A DNA stretch of 64,000 nt from Woeseia oceani. Lineage in GTDB: Bacteria; Pseudomonadota; Gammaproteobacteria; Steroidobacterales; Woeseiaceae. This document shows, one piece after another, positions 47,944 to 57,125 of the stretch; position 1 is the first letter of the stretch; each line of letters starts with the position of its first letter. Where the stretch lies: assembly GCF_001677435.1 (NCBI RefSeq), contig NZ_CP016268.1, forward strand, positions 3,151,001-3,215,000. Direction: 5' to 3'. The position numbers and the translations under genes were made by a program. The notes under the pieces are model-generated. The model did no database searches. It was not told the DNA's origin and saw only the letters and a program-made list of their open reading frames with translations.

Positions 47944-50091
47944 TCAAAACTTCCCGTAATAACCTTCTTTCAGCGCGTCAAAGAGGTTCGCTGCGGTATG
48001 CACTTCACCGTCGTACTCAATCTCTTCGTCACCCTGCAATTCGACTTCCTTACCGTCCTCAAGCGTAAAGGTGTACACGGTATTCTTCAGGTCTCGCTCT
48101 TTTACCAGTACCCCCTGGAACGCTTCCGGGTTAAAGCGGAATGTCGTGCAGCCTTTGAGGCCCTGCTCATAGGCGTACATGTAAATGTCTTTGAAATCTT
48201 CGTACGGATAGTCCGTCGGCACATTCGCCGTCTTCGAGATCGACGAATCAATCCAGCTCTGCGCTGCCGCCTGAATATCCACGTGCGCCTTCGGCGTAAT
48301 GTCTTCGGCTGTTACGAAATAATCCGGCAAAGCCGCTTCGCTGTCCTCTGAGTTCGGCGCTGCTTTCTCGTTAATCAAGGCACGATAGGACAACAGTTCA
48401 AACGACAGGACATCAACTTTCTCTTTGGTCTTCTTGCCCTGTCGAATGACGTTGCGGAAATAATGGTGCGCAAAACTAGGCTCGATACCGTTGCTCGCGT
48501 TGTTGGCCAACGACAGGGAAATTGTGCCGGTTGGCGCGATCGAGCTGTGGTGTGTGAACCGCGCACCGGTCTCAGCCAGCTGCTCAACCAGCTCCGGCGA
48601 TTCCTTGGCGATGCGCTGCATATAACGACTGTAGCGGGCATGCAGAACACGGCCAGGCACCTTGTCGCCTACTTTCAACCCATCCGCCACCATTTCAGGA
48701 CGCTTGCTGAGCATTTCCTGGGTCACGGTGAATTCTTCGTTCATGATCGGCGCAGGACCTTTCTCCCTGGCCAGCTCGAGCGCGGTTTCCCAGCCGGCAA
48801 TTGCCAGCTGCTTGGAAACTTCTTCCGTAAAACTTACGGAATTTTCTTCGCCGTATTTCATGCGCAACATCGTAATGGTCGATCCCAAGCCCAGGAAGCC
48901 CATGCCATGACGACGCTTACGCGTAATCTCGTCGCGCTGCCGGGCCAGCGGCAGGCCGTTGATCTCGACCACGTTATCCAGCATGCGGGTGAACACTTTC
49001 ACCACCTTGCGGAACTCGGTCCAATCAAAGCGTGCTTTCTCAGTGAACGGGTCGAGCACGAACTTGGTAAGGTTCACCGAGCCCAGCAAGCACGAACCGT
49101 ACGGCGGCAACGGCTGCTCGCCACAAGGATTGGTTGCACGAATCGTTTCCGTGAACCAGTTGTTGTTCATTTCATTGACGCGATCGATCAGGACGAACCC
49201 AGGCTCCGCGAAGTCGTAAGTGGAGGCCATGATGACGTCCCATACGCGACGCGCCGGCATTGTGCGATAAATCTTGCAGGCAACGAGGCCGTCGGCATTG
49301 CGCACATAATTCTGCGGCTCGGGCCATTCGCGCCAGACGAACTGCGAAGCGTCGTTGACATCCAGGCCGTCCTGATCCATTTCCTTGCGTGTCACCGGGA
49401 ATGCCAGCTTCCACTCGGTATCGGCCTTTACTGCCTGCATGAACTCGTCAGTAATCAGCAATGACAGATTGAACTGCCGCAACCGTCCGTCCTCACGCTT
49501 GGCAAGAATAAAGTCCATGACATCCGGATGACCGACGTCGAACGTGCCCATTTGCGCGCCACGCCGACCGCCGGCGGAGGAAACGGTGAAACACATCTTG
49601 TCGTAGATATCCATGAACGACAGCGGCCCGGACGTATAGGCCCCGGCGCCCGACACGTAAGCGCCTTTGGGCCGCAGCGTCGAAAACTCGTAGCCGATTC
49701 CGCAACCGGCCTTGAGCGTAAGACCCGCTTCATGAACCTTGTTCAGGATGTTGTCCATCGAATCCGCGACCGTACCGGACACGGTACAGTTGATGGTCGA
49801 TGTCGCCGGCTTGTGCTCTTTCGCCCCGGCATTCGAGGTAATCCGACCAGCGGGAATTGCGCCACTGCGCAACGCCCAGAGGAATTTTTCGAACCATTCC
49901 TCGCGCAACGGTTCGGCTTCAACGTCCGCTAAAGCGCGCGCAACCCGTATGTAAGTGTCATCAATGGTCTGATCAATCGGCGCACCGTCTTTTGCTGACA
50001 GGCGGTACTTTGCCTGCCAAATATCGAGCGATGCGGGCTGAAACTCAATGTCAGCAACGGTTTCAGCGTTCAAATTCACAGCGGACTTCAT
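47944..50091 (-). CDS. nrdJa: Adenosylcobalamin-dependent ribonucleoside-diphosphate reductase, catalytic subunit (NrdJa)
   Basis: Catalytic part of class II ribonucleotide reductase (715 aa), giving deoxynucleotides with or without oxygen but needing B12. Visible blocks are ATSTINCTVSGTVADSMDNILNKVHEAGLTLKAGCGIGYEFSTLRP, TVSSAGGRRGAQMGTFDVGHPDVMDFI, RATNPCGEQPLPPYGSCLLGSVNLTKFV with the catalytic NPCGE and radical-site Cys, and ARFTHHSSIAPTGTISLSLANNASNGIEPSF. There is no ATP-cone at the N-terminus. It heads a nrdJa-nrdJb operon. An AGGA site precedes the ATG. Confidence 0.96.
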   Translation of the reverse strand: MKSAVNLNAETVADIEFQPASLDIWQAKYRLSAKDGAPIDQTIDDTYIRVARALADVEAEPLREEWFEKFLWALRSGAIPAGRITSNAGAKEHKPATSTINCTVSGTVADSMDNILNKVHEAGLTLKAGCGIGYEFSTLRPKGAYVSGAGAYTSGPLSFMDIYDKMCFTVSSAGGRRGAQMGTFDVGHPDVMDFILAKREDGRLRQFNLSLLITDEFMQAVKADTEWKLAFPVTRKEMDQDGLDVNDASQFVWREWPEPQNYVRNADGLVACKIYRTMPARRVWDVIMASTYDFAEPGFVLIDRVNEMNNNWFTETIRATNPCGEQPLPPYGSCLLGSVNLTKFVLDPFTEKARFDWTEFRKVVKVFTRMLDNVVEINGLPLARQRDEITRKRRHGMGFLGLGSTITMLRMKYGEENSVSFTEEVSKQLAIAGWETALELAREKGPAPIMNEEFTVTQEMLSKRPEMVADGLKVGDKVPGRVLHARYSRYMQRIAKESPELVEQLAETGARFTHHSSIAPTGTISLSLANNASNGIEPSFAHHYFRNVIRQGKKTKEKVDVLSFELLSYRALINEKAAPNSEDSEAALPDYFVTAEDITPKAHVDIQAAAQSWIDSSISKTANVPTDYPYEDFKDIYMYAYEQGLKGCTTFRFNPEAFQGVLVKERDLKNTVYTFTLEDGKEVELQGDEEIEYDGEVHTAANLFDALKEGYYGKF

Positions 50092-50233
50092 GTGGTCCTC
50101 AACTCCCTATTCCTTTAGAGGGCCCGGCACGGATCAGCTGCAACGCCCAAATTTCAGCGAATAGGCCCCCGCTCACCAGCTGCCCCAACAAACCGATGAG
50201 TGCCAAATTGGCGTCAGATCTTCAGTATCTGCG

Positions 50234-50291
50234 ACACAAGATGTTGTGTCTGTCAGGGCACAAGATTATGCCCGCAAGGGTTGCCTGTCAA
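50234..50291 (-). promoter_or_regulatory. Predicted nrdJ promoter with NrdR-box-like palindrome
   Basis: On the minus strand TTGACA (50291-50286) and CATAAT (50270-50265) form a sigma-70-like promoter with a short 15-base spacer. Just downstream, 50234-50249 reads ACACAAGATGTTGTGT, close to the NrdR box pattern and a near-perfect palindrome. A weaker similar site at 50258-50273 covers the -10 box. NrdR boxes usually come in pairs a whole number of helical turns apart; here the offset is 24 bp, which is off that rule. The NrdR link is inferred. Confidence 0.45.
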
Positions 50292-50590
50292 GAGCCGGGA
50301 GGATATCCGGCGCTAGACTTTACTTTATACTTTTCAATCACTTATACATATTACAGCGGAAAATGCTTTAGAATCAGGGAAATTAATCGCGCTGTAACAC
50401 GGAAATGCACGTGCACAATATCTAGTGGCATTAAGTGAAATCAACAAAATGGCCATTTGGCGCACTTTGCCGCGCTCCGCAATGCTTGAAAACGGCCTGC
50501 ACGCCCGCATTAAGCCCGTCACACAAGGACGCTGATACACCCTCTCGGCAACTCACCCAACCATCTGCGGCACCGACAGGAGGATCAATC

Positions 50591-51127
50591 ATGCCCATTT
50601 TGCGCAGCAAGGAGCCGCCCGCTGCCGCCGGCAAACCGCATCGGCCACCCGAGACGCGCGCGCTCGCGGCCATCGCTATTAAAGGGCACAACGACGCCTG
50701 CCGCGCTTCGGCCGATCGCCCCGGCGTCGATCCCGCTGACACAGCCGTCGACCAACAAGCGAACAGGCGAACCAGGCGCGGCGTACGCACCAACAAGCGA
50801 ACAAGACTCAGTCCACGGGCGACAGCGCTGCTCAGGGTGTATTTCTGCCGCCATTTAGCCTTGCCGGCAACGGTCTGCAGCGACGGTAATGCCGCGCGCA
50901 ACGAACACAACCCGCCGCCATCGAATTGGCGACGAAAGTGCAGCGCATCGCAGGCCGCTACCAGGTTTCTGCACTCCAACGCGACGAACTGGCACCATGG
51001 CGCATCAGCATTTATCGGACCGGCGCCCAAATTGATGCACGCAATCCGATTATCAGTGAAAACCGGAACTTTATTACTGCCGATGCTGTCCGCCGTTACG
51101 CGGGGGCGCAATCATTGTTACGTTTGA
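50591..51127 (+). CDS. Doubtful open reading frame with strong ribosome site (hypothetical)
   Basis: An ATG at 50591 has AGGAGG at 50578-50583, seven bases away, the best ribosome site in this segment. The frame runs 178 codons. The first 50-60 codons have G/C-rich third positions as in real genes here, but the predicted protein (MPILRSKEPPAAAGKPH, then many Arg, Asn, His and Cys) has no hydrophobic core, no known motif and unlikely composition later on. It may be a short real gene with a frameshift, a leader, or chance. I do not recognise any family. Confidence 0.25.
   Translation: MPILRSKEPPAAAGKPHRPPETRALAAIAIKGHNDACRASADRPGVDPADTAVDQQANRRTRRGVRTNKRTRLSPRATALLRVYFCRHLALPATVCSDGNAARNEHNPPPSNWRRKCSASQAATRFLHSNATNWHHGASAFIGPAPKLMHAIRLSVKTGTLLLPMLSAVTRGRNHCYV
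51065..51093 (+). promoter_or_regulatory. Sigma-E-type promoter candidate for degP
   Basis: GGAACTT at 51065-51071 matches the -35 box of RpoE promoters. TCCGC at 51089-51093, 17 bases on, is a fair but not perfect -10 match. The degP ATG is about 70 bases beyond. RpoE control of degP is well known in Escherichia coli; here it is inferred from the motif and the gene. Confidence 0.4.
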
Positions 51128-51163
51128 AAACCAACATACAAAGCAACAAAGGAAATACCGCCG

Positions 51164-52507
51164 ATGATTAGAACAACTCGCATTTTCTGCGCCGCTATCT
51201 GCCTGCTGGCAGTTACAGCAGCCAATGCCGCACTGCCAGACAGGGTTGGCAATCAGCCAATGCCGAGCCTGGCCCCGTTGGTTGAGCGTACATCCCCGGC
51301 GGTCGTCAACATCCGCGTCAGCCAGACGGTGCAGGCCGGCTCCCCGTACAGCGATGAGATGTTCAGGCGTTTTTTCGGCATACCCGAATCACCCAGCGGT
51401 TCGCGTGAAGTCGCGAGCGCGGGATCGGGCGTAATCGTGGATGCCGAGAACGGCTACATCCTGACAAACCACCACGTCGTGGACGGCGCCGATCGCATCC
51501 AGATCTCGCTGTACGATGACAAGACACTGGATGCTGAAGTAGTTGGCTCCGACGCCGCTACGGATATCGCCGTGCTCAAGGTCGAATCTGACAATCTGAC
51601 CGACATCCCGATTGGCGACTCAAGCAATGTACGGGTGGGCGATTTCGTTATCGCAATCGGCAATCCGTTCGGCCTCAGCCATACCGTAACCTCGGGCATT
51701 GTCAGCGCACTCGGCCGCACCGGCATCAGCCGCAACGGTTACGAAGACTTCATACAGACTGACGCGTCAATCAACCCAGGCAATTCGGGCGGCGCGCTGG
51801 TGAACATGAACGGTGAATTGGTCGGTATTAACTCAGCCATTATCAGCCGCTCCGGCGGTAACGTCGGCATCGGCTTCGCTGTGCCGACTGAGATTGCACA
51901 ATCAATCATGCGACAGCTCATCGACTTCGGTGAAGTCCGCAGAGGCTTGCTCGGTGTCACGATCCAGACTATCGACGAGGAAGGCGCCAAAGCACTCGGA
52001 GCCGAGGTAGAACGTGGCGCGCTGATATCCGAAATCACACCCGGGTCAGCCGCCGAGGATGCCGGGCTGCAAGTTGACGACATCATCGTACGCGTCAACG
52101 AAAAGAAAATTGGTGACAGCCGCGAGCTGGCCAACGCCATTGGTCTGAAAGGCTCCGGTGACAAGGTCGAAATCGAATATGTGCGCGATGGGCGCCGTAA
52201 AACGGTGAATGCAACGTTGGGTGAAGCCCGCGCTCAAGTCAGTGCCGGCACGGATATCCATCCAGGCCTGCAAGGCGCGGAGTTTTCGGCCAATGCCACT
52301 TCGGCTGGCGAAGGTATCGAAGTCACCGCGGTCGAGGCAGATTCTCCGGCGGCACAACGCGGCTTACGGGCGGGCGATGTCATTACGGCGGTAAACCGAC
52401 AGCGCGTGCAAAACATGTCTCAGCTGCGTCAGATCGCCGAGAACAATCGCATCCTGTTCCTGCTGGTACGACGCGGTGAGCGCACGTTGATGCTGCAGAT
52501 TCGCTAG
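51164..52507 (+). CDS. degP: Periplasmic serine endoprotease DegP/MucD
   Basis: HtrA protease and chaperone for misfolded envelope proteins (447 aa). A signal peptide covers 1-23 (IFCAAICLLAVTAANA). The catalytic triad is His104 (NHHVVDGA), Asp134 (ATDIAVLK) and Ser208 (GNSGGALVN). Two PDZ domains follow, at about 250-340 and 365-440, with the GSAAEDAGLQVDDIIVRVN and DSPAAQRGLRAGDVITAVN carboxylate loops. Two PDZ domains and a cleavable signal separate it from the anchored DegS-like protein at 1.1 kb. AAAGGAA lies ten bases before ATG. Confidence 0.96.
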   Translation: MIRTTRIFCAAICLLAVTAANAALPDRVGNQPMPSLAPLVERTSPAVVNIRVSQTVQAGSPYSDEMFRRFFGIPESPSGSREVASAGSGVIVDAENGYILTNHHVVDGADRIQISLYDDKTLDAEVVGSDAATDIAVLKVESDNLTDIPIGDSSNVRVGDFVIAIGNPFGLSHTVTSGIVSALGRTGISRNGYEDFIQTDASINPGNSGGALVNMNGELVGINSAIISRSGGNVGIGFAVPTEIAQSIMRQLIDFGEVRRGLLGVTIQTIDEEGAKALGAEVERGALISEITPGSAAEDAGLQVDDIIVRVNEKKIGDSRELANAIGLKGSGDKVEIEYVRDGRRKTVNATLGEARAQVSAGTDIHPGLQGAEFSANATSAGEGIEVTAVEADSPAAQRGLRAGDVITAVNRQRVQNMSQLRQIAENNRILFLLVRRGERTLMLQIR

Positions 52508-52533
52508 CTCAACACGCCTCAGCAAGCATCATG

Positions 52534-52559
52534 GCCCGGCCTTTGCGCCGGGCTTTTTT
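52534..52559 (+). terminator. Intrinsic terminator after degP
   Basis: Stem gcccggc (52534-52540) and gccgggc (52547-52553) with a 6-nt loop, followed by six T residues. It starts 26 bases after the degP stop and should end that transcript before slt. Confidence 0.92.
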
Positions 52560-52638
52560 GTGCGGCCGACCGCTTGCTGCAACCGTTCGAGCTGAGTATT
52601 GTCCAAACTTCATAACACGCCTCTGTCAGTACCGCCCT

Positions 52639-54603
52639 ATGCACGTACCCATGCCAGGATTAATCACTCGAATTGCCTGTGCGCTTTGCCTGCTATGGAG
52701 CAGCGCGGCCTGTGCGGGAGCCGACCTGGACGCCCAGCGGGAGGCGTTCCGCGAGCGTTACGCTGAGGCCGAACTTGGCATCTGGCAGCTGAGCGCAAAG
52801 GACACAAAACTACTCGCGGACTACGTACTTTGGCCGGACCTGCGGGCCGCCTATTTGCGCGCCACATTGCGCAGCGCCGACGACGCGGCCATACGTGACT
52901 TCCTGCAGACCTACGGCATGCTGAAACCCGCCAGGGAGCTGCGTTATCAGTACGCACTGCATCTGGCGCGCAACAACCGACAGCCCGATTTTCTGGCGCT
53001 GTACCAGCAGTACTACGCCGACCTTGGCATTGCACGGCTGGACTGTATGGCGTTGGCCACCGAGCTCGCGACGACAAGCCCGGAAGCGATCCTGCCGCGT
53101 GCCCGCCCACTGTGGCTGGTCGGCAAGAACCAGGTCAGCGACTGCGACCCGGTATTCAAGTCGCTGCAAAAGGCTGGACTGCTCGATGAGACGCTGTACG
53201 CCAAACGATACTCGCTGGCAATCGAGAACCGGCAATTGCCGATCGCTCGGTACCTGTCTCGTTCCTTGTCGGCCGAGCACCAACTGGATGCGCAGCGCTG
53301 GACAGAAGTCTACGGCGCCCCTGCTCGCTTTCTCGACAACGCCAAGCCGTCCCTGGACAGTCCTGCCTATCGACAGAAGCTGCGCGCAGCCATAGAACAA
53401 GTGGCGTACAACGAGCCCCAAACCGCGTTTGACTTCTGGCAAAGCCTGTCGACGAAATTCAAATTCGACGCCAACGATCGCGCAGCACTGGCACGGCACA
53501 CGGTCCTTTGGCTCGCACGCTACCATCAGGCAAACGCCTACGCTGAATTGACCCGGTTGGCGGACGCGGCGGTCGACGACGAAGTCCGCCACTGGCGAAT
53601 TCGCACCGCACTGCGCGAACACCAGTGGCGCAATGCGTTGCAGCACCTGGGCGAACTGTCCGAAACGGACAAAGCCAGCGAGCAATGGCAATACTGGTTG
53701 GCCGTTACCCGTCAACAACTGGGTGATGCAACGGCCCGGTCCCTGTTTGTGGCGCTGTCGGGAGAACGCAGTTACTACGGCTTCCTCGCGGCTGATGCGA
53801 TCGGCGCGGAATACAATTTTTCGCATGCCGATTTACCAGCGGACGAAGCAGTGCTGGAGAACCTGGCGCAGCAAACCGCGTTTGTTCGCGCCCGTGAGTT
53901 ATTCATGACGGGCCTGGAAGGCCGCGGTCGTTCGGAGTGGGACGCCGCGGTAAGAACCCTTAACGCCGACGAACAAGTGCAGGCGGCCATCTTGGCGCAT
54001 CGCTGGGGCTGGCATTCGCGGGCGATCGCCACCGCGGCAAATAACGGCCGGTATGACGATCTCGGTATCCGCTACCCGCTCCCGTACGCTGAAACGTTCA
54101 CAGAATATGCGGGGGCGGCCAATATTCGACCGAGCTGGGCATACGGCGTCGCCCGCAGCGAGAGTTTGTTCATGCGCGACATACGCTCGCCTGCCGGCGC
54201 TATCGGCGTCATGCAGCTGATGCCGTCGACTGGCAAGACCACAGCCCGTGAGATCAATCACCCTTACGACGGCCAAATCACCCTCATAGACCCCGGCAGC
54301 AATATTCGGCTTGGCACCTGGTACCTTGGCCGTATGCAAGCGCGGTTCTATGACAACCCGGTGCTGGCCACCGCCGCCTACAACGCCGGCCCGTTGCGGG
54401 TCGATGCCTGGTTACCGCAGCACAGCGCATTGAACGCCAGCATCTGGATCGAAACCATTCCGTATTCGGAAACCCGCAACTATGTACGCAAAGTATTGAC
54501 CGCGGATACGATATTCAACTGGCGTCTGAGCGGAAAAATCGAGCGGCTATCGGTGCGTATGCCGGATGTGCAACCGGTGAATCGCGGACTGGCGGCCAAT
54601 TAG
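52639..54603 (+). CDS. slt: Soluble lytic murein transglycosylase
   Basis: Periplasmic GH23 enzyme that cuts peptidoglycan and forms 1,6-anhydro-MurNAc ends (654 aa). A signal peptide covers about 1-28 (LITRIACALCLLWSSAACAG). The long alpha-superhelical U-domain fills about 30-460. The catalytic domain begins near YAGAANIRPSWAYGVARSESLF, with catalytic Glu508, followed by IRSPAGAIGVMQLMPSTGKT, IRLGTWYLGRM and ATAAYNAGPLRVDAWL. The size is that of Slt70. ATG 52639 or 52651 would each give the signal peptide. Its anhydro-muropeptide products feed the recycling route in which Mpl acts. Confidence 0.95.
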   Translation: MHVPMPGLITRIACALCLLWSSAACAGADLDAQREAFRERYAEAELGIWQLSAKDTKLLADYVLWPDLRAAYLRATLRSADDAAIRDFLQTYGMLKPARELRYQYALHLARNNRQPDFLALYQQYYADLGIARLDCMALATELATTSPEAILPRARPLWLVGKNQVSDCDPVFKSLQKAGLLDETLYAKRYSLAIENRQLPIARYLSRSLSAEHQLDAQRWTEVYGAPARFLDNAKPSLDSPAYRQKLRAAIEQVAYNEPQTAFDFWQSLSTKFKFDANDRAALARHTVLWLARYHQANAYAELTRLADAAVDDEVRHWRIRTALREHQWRNALQHLGELSETDKASEQWQYWLAVTRQQLGDATARSLFVALSGERSYYGFLAADAIGAEYNFSHADLPADEAVLENLAQQTAFVRARELFMTGLEGRGRSEWDAAVRTLNADEQVQAAILAHRWGWHSRAIATAANNGRYDDLGIRYPLPYAETFTEYAGAANIRPSWAYGVARSESLFMRDIRSPAGAIGVMQLMPSTGKTTAREINHPYDGQITLIDPGSNIRLGTWYLGRMQARFYDNPVLATAAYNAGPLRVDAWLPQHSALNASIWIETIPYSETRNYVRKVLTADTIFNWRLSGKIERLSVRMPDVQPVNRGLAAN

Positions 54604-54619
54604 GCGAATAGTTGCTCTG

Positions 54620-55708
54620 TCAGGAAGCGGGCCTTGCGTCGTGTTGTCCGCTTAGCCTTGCCAATGCTTGCCGCCGCTGTTCATACGGCAAGTCCGCCAG
54701 TCTTTCGACCTGCCAGTAGAAACACTGCCAGTCACTCTTGCAGTTCGCAAATGCGGCTCGAAATGCCGGCACGAAATCACTGTACATGGCAAACGCTGCC
54801 AGCCGCGCGTTGTTCAACTCGCCGTGAGTCCCGTTGACCGCGTCACCGCGCCCGGCATTGGCGTCGGCAAGCAGCTGACTGAGGATTTGCTGTTTTCGTG
54901 CGCGCTTTTGTACATCGGTGAATGCGGACTGGTAGACGGATTGCAACTCGTCACGCGCGCTGCTGAACAACGCCATCACCTCTGCGTTCCGGCGCTCGTG
55001 CTCAAGCCACTTCTGCGCCAACTCGGTACTACCGCGCTCTGCGTGCCAACGCTGCACGCCGAGTTCGGCCACCGCTGTAGCGAACGATTCATTGAATGCC
55101 GTATCGTCCTTGATATACATCTGCTGATGGGCCAGCTCATGGAAAAGCAACGCAACCAGATCGGTATCGCCACGGGTCAGCATGGTATTGAGCAAGGGAT
55201 CGTCGAATTTGCCAAGCGTTGAATAGGCCGGAACACCGCCAACGAAAACATCGTAACCGTCGGCTTTGAGCTTTGCCGCAAGCTTTTCCGCGTTCTCTCG
55301 CGCAAAGTAGCCGCGATAGCCAAGGCAGCCGACGACAACGTAACACCAGGTCTTCGGTTGCAGAGAAAACTCGGGCGCGGCGATGACGTTCCAGAGCACG
55401 TAGTCACGTTCGAGATCCGCATAGCCACGGTAACTGTCATTGTCCGGCAGCAGCATTGTGTCACTGGCGAAATCGCGCGCCTCCTGCAACAGCTGCAACC
55501 TGCTCGCCAACTCTGGTGCCGTGGCCGGGTCGCCGATCACCTCCTGCACAGGCCGTTCCTTCCGCCACATCTCGAGTTGCCCGCGGGTTGCCTGCACGTA
55601 GTAGCAGCCTTGCTGCATGACCAGCAACAACACAACCCCGACCGCAGCCAGATAGCGCGTCGCTCGCAGCCCCCAGGGGAATGACAGCTTTTCCCACATC
55701 ACCTTCAT
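54620..55708 (-). CDS. Putative lipoprotein aminopeptidase (PF10023-type)
   Basis: Zinc peptidase-like protein (362 aa). The N-terminus has a hydrophobic stretch and a lipobox-like VMQQGCYYVQ, so it is probably a lipoprotein attached through that Cys. The family core is present: GYRGYFARENAEKLAAKLKADGYDVFVGGVPAYSTLGKFDDPLLNTML, then the HExxH zinc motif LLFHELAHQQMYIKDDTAFNESFATAVAELG with a second Glu in NESFA. This pattern matches the predicted aminopeptidase family. It converges with slt and diverges from cca. No activity has to my knowledge been shown for close relatives. Confidence 0.88.
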   Translation of the reverse strand: MKVMWEKLSFPWGLRATRYLAAVGVVLLLVMQQGCYYVQATRGQLEMWRKERPVQEVIGDPATAPELASRLQLLQEARDFASDTMLLPDNDSYRGYADLERDYVLWNVIAAPEFSLQPKTWCYVVVGCLGYRGYFARENAEKLAAKLKADGYDVFVGGVPAYSTLGKFDDPLLNTMLTRGDTDLVALLFHELAHQQMYIKDDTAFNESFATAVAELGVQRWHAERGSTELAQKWLEHERRNAEVMALFSSARDELQSVYQSAFTDVQKRARKQQILSQLLADANAGRGDAVNGTHGELNNARLAAFAMYSDFVPAFRAAFANCKSDWQCFYWQVERLADLPYEQRRQALARLSGQHDARPAS

Positions 55709-55883
55709 TTCGTTGTCGCACCCTCTGTAACGGATAAGGCAGGAAGCACTTTACTCCTGTAGTGTATTCTCTCGCCTTGCTTCAGCACGGACTGACCTAC
55801 TCAGATCTTTGCCGTTTTGCTATCGCGCGCTGCGCCTTAAACAGCCGCACGGTTGTAATTGGACAGGACTATTGAACAAAACC

Positions 55884-57125
55884 ATGGAAGTTTACCTTGT
55901 TGGCGGCGCCGTTCGGGATGAACAACTGGGTTTGCCGGTCCGCGAACGCGACTGGTGCGTGGTCGGCGCAACGCCTGAACAAATGGTGGAACTGGGGTAC
56001 CGGCCTGTCGGCAAGGACTTTCCCGTCTTTCTGCACCCACAAACCAGTGAAGAATACGCGCTCGCCCGCACCGAACGGAAAACGGCGCGCGGCTATCACG
56101 GCTTCCGATTCAACACATCGACCGAGGTCACGCTGCTTGACGATCTGCAACGTCGTGACCTGACCATCAACGCCATCGCGAAAGATGACGACGGCAATCT
56201 GATTGACCCGTGCAACGGACTGGCCGACCTGAAAGCGAGGCGTCTGAGGCATGTGTCCGATGCTTTTCGCGAAGACCCTGTTCGCATCCTACGCGCCGCA
56301 AAATTCGCCGCACGCTTTGCACAATTTGATTTCGTCGTCGCCGCCGAAACGATGGCGCTCATGCGAGCAATGGTCGATGACGGCGAAGCTGCCGCACTGG
56401 AGCCCAACCGGGTCTGGAAAGAAACCGAAAGTGCATTGCTAGGCCCCGCGCCTGACGTCTACTTTCGGGTCCTGCGCGAGTGCGGCGCACTCGCCGTTGT
56501 ATTCCCCGAACTTGATACCCTGTTCGGCATCCCGCAACCGGCAAAGTGGCACCCGGAAATCGACTGCGGTGTGCACACATTGATGGTCGTGGCGCAGGCA
56601 GCATTGCTGAGCGACGAATTATCAGTTCGGTTCGCAGCGCTGGTACACGATCTGGGAAAAGCGACGACGCCGGCGGAGATGTTGCCGCAACATATCGGTC
56701 ACGAGAAACGTAGCCTCAAAATTATTCGCAAGCTCTGCAAACGCGTACCCGTGCCCTCCAATGCACGTGATCTCGCGCTGGTGGTCGCGCAGTATCACGC
56801 GCATTGTCATCGCGCATTTGAACTGAAGCCGGCGACCTTGCTCAAGGTGATTGAAGCCTGCGATGCGTTTCGCCGACCGGAACGGTTCGCCCAGTTCCTG
56901 CTCGCCTGCGAAGCTGACGCACGGGGCCGAACCGGCTTTGAAGACACGCCATACCCGCAGGCTGACTGGTTCCGAGGCGCGTGTGCAGCAGCCGCAACCG
57001 TATCGGCAAAGGACTTCGTAGCCGCGGGTCTTACGGGTGCTGAAATCGGCAAAAGCATGAGTGCGGCCAGACTGCAGGCAGTGGCGGACTACAAAGCGTC
57101 CAACCTGCACGCAACGCAAGACTAG
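55884..57125 (+). CDS. cca: Multifunctional CCA tRNA nucleotidyltransferase
   Basis: Adds or repairs the 3' CCA end of tRNA (413 aa). The head domain shows EVYLVGGAVRDEQLGLPVRERDWCVVG with the GGxVRD and DxD metal site, then TARGYHGFRF, LLDDLQRRDLTINAIAKD and DPVRILRAAKFAARF. The C-terminal part has the HD phosphohydrolase motif VRFAALVHDLGKATTP and HCHRAFEL, typical of the gammaproteobacterial bifunctional type. ATG 55884 gives the family start; TTG 55872 is possible but has poor spacing to the AGGA site. Confidence 0.96.
   Translation: MEVYLVGGAVRDEQLGLPVRERDWCVVGATPEQMVELGYRPVGKDFPVFLHPQTSEEYALARTERKTARGYHGFRFNTSTEVTLLDDLQRRDLTINAIAKDDDGNLIDPCNGLADLKARRLRHVSDAFREDPVRILRAAKFAARFAQFDFVVAAETMALMRAMVDDGEAAALEPNRVWKETESALLGPAPDVYFRVLRECGALAVVFPELDTLFGIPQPAKWHPEIDCGVHTLMVVAQAALLSDELSVRFAALVHDLGKATTPAEMLPQHIGHEKRSLKIIRKLCKRVPVPSNARDLALVVAQYHAHCHRAFELKPATLLKVIEACDAFRRPERFAQFLLACEADARGRTGFEDTPYPQADWFRGACAAAATVSAKDFVAAGLTGAEIGKSMSAARLQAVADYKASNLHATQD

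Larger units (their letters stand above)
50092..51163. other. 1.07-kb segment between nrdJa and degP without an established gene
   Basis: The first 200 bp hold the predicted nrdJ leader and promoter. From about 50310 to 50430 the sequence turns AT-rich. A reading frame starting at 50591 with a perfect AGGAGG is described separately. A sigma-E-like -35 motif lies at 51065-51071. No rpoE, rseA or rseB gene was found, although these often precede degP/mucD. No tRNA, cobalamin riboswitch or repeat was recognised. Confidence 0.5.

Noticed and set aside
50092-50260. Cobalamin riboswitch before the B12-dependent RNR
   Set aside because: On the minus strand the B12-box and the GCCACTG core were not found. 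A NrdR-type site explains the region better.
50431-51111. Minus-strand open frame of 226 codons in the gap before degP
   Set aside because: Composition and lack of any motif point to a mirror of the plus-strand GC bias; no ribosome site precedes it.
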